From: Actinomycetota bacterium
GTDB taxonomy: Bacteria; Actinomycetota; UBA4738; HRBIN12
Assembly (NCBI GenBank): GCA_040881665.1
Contig: JBBECT010000003.1
Location: forward strand, 1-36,467
Length of the DNA stretch: 36,467 bases
Direction of reading: 5' to 3'
Each line of letters starts with the position of its first letter. Positions within the stretch are counted from its first letter, which is position 1. The notes beneath the pieces were generated by a model. That model worked only from the letters and a program-made list of their open reading frames with translations. It searched no databases and was not told the origin of the DNA. Both the position numbers and the translations under genes were made by a program. Shown here one piece after another: positions 35,105 through 36,467 of this stretch.

Positions 35105-35190
35105 TCGTCCACGGCGGGAACAAGCGAGTGTTGTACGGAGTGCAGGGCATCGAGGTCGCATCAAGGGGTCGCGAGGAGGCGAACGCGTAA
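35101..35190 (+). CDS. Possible 29-residue open frame filling the rpoB-rpoC gap
   Basis: GTG 35101 overlaps the rpoB stop (GTGA) and the frame stays open to TAA 35188-35190, immediately before the GTG at 35191 where rpoC can begin. The product would be [20 protein letters not shown] followed by SRGREEANA. No family is recognised, and in GC-rich DNA a 30-codon open frame is not rare. If translated, it would couple rpoB and rpoC translation; the rpoC ribosome-binding site (GAGGAGG, 35173-35179) lies inside it. Low confidence as a real gene. Confidence 0.25.

Positions 35191-36467
<1,277 letters not shown>

Overview
The window comes from a high-GC actinobacterium (phylum Actinomycetota); the sequence does not settle the class. 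The evidence is the gene order rpmG - two MaoC-fold dehydratases - tRNA-Trp - secE - nusG - rplK - rplA, which matches the rpmG-hadABC-tRNA-Trp-secE-nusG arrangement of mycobacteria and relatives. The long acidic N-terminal extension of NusG, the TTG start of rpoB and the RpoC opening ([17 protein letters not shown]) also fit. Coding sequence outside 17.7-27.2 kb is very GC-rich with a strong G/C third-position bias.

Layout. 1-2110: the end of tuf, rpmG, a convergent NarL-type response regulator and two small MaoC-fold dehydratases. 2111-2261: a structured intergenic repeat. 2262-5661: a long coiled-coil protein and an O-antigen-ligase-like membrane protein, both on the minus strand. 5746-8527: a promoter, tRNA-Trp, secE, nusG, rplK and rplA. 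8548-10820: an insertion between rplA and rplJ holding a secreted beta-propeller, a VapBC-type toxin-antitoxin pair and a membrane-anchored heptad-repeat protein. 10844-12127: a promoter, an L10 leader with attenuator, rplJ, rplL and a terminator. 12187-31290: about 19 kb inserted between rplL and rpoB. 31291-36467: a second copy of the structured repeat, the rpoB promoter, rpoB and the 5' part of rpoC.

The rplL-rpoB insertion is mostly a surface-polysaccharide locus. Two sugar-nucleotide epimerase/decarboxylase-type enzymes, a WecA/MraY-type initiating transferase, a Wzz/BY-kinase regulator, a DUF4012 envelope protein and an RmlC-like epimerase share the GC-rich composition of the chromosome. 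Nested inside is a visibly less GC-rich, tightly overlapping cassette: GT4 glycosyltransferase, AsnB-type amidotransferase, Wzy/WaaL-type polymerase or ligase, Wzx-type flippase, three methyltransferases and a second GT4. Together they make a plausible Wzx/Wzy-type pathway: initiation on undecaprenyl phosphate, glycosylation with methyl or amide decoration, flipping, polymerisation and chain-length control. The cassette looks like a replaceable serotype module. A short glycosyltransferase C-terminal remnant lies next to its left edge.

The points most worth a second look are the break of rplJL from rpoBC by a polysaccharide island; a four-arm, 44-nt-period repeat present at 2.1 kb and 31.3 kb; a second VapC toxin with no usual start codon before its first catalytic Asp; inverted repeats on the vapB1 and rpoB promoters; and a small open frame that exactly fills the rpoB-rpoC gap. 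All functional calls come from reading motifs and neighbourhood; no database search was run.
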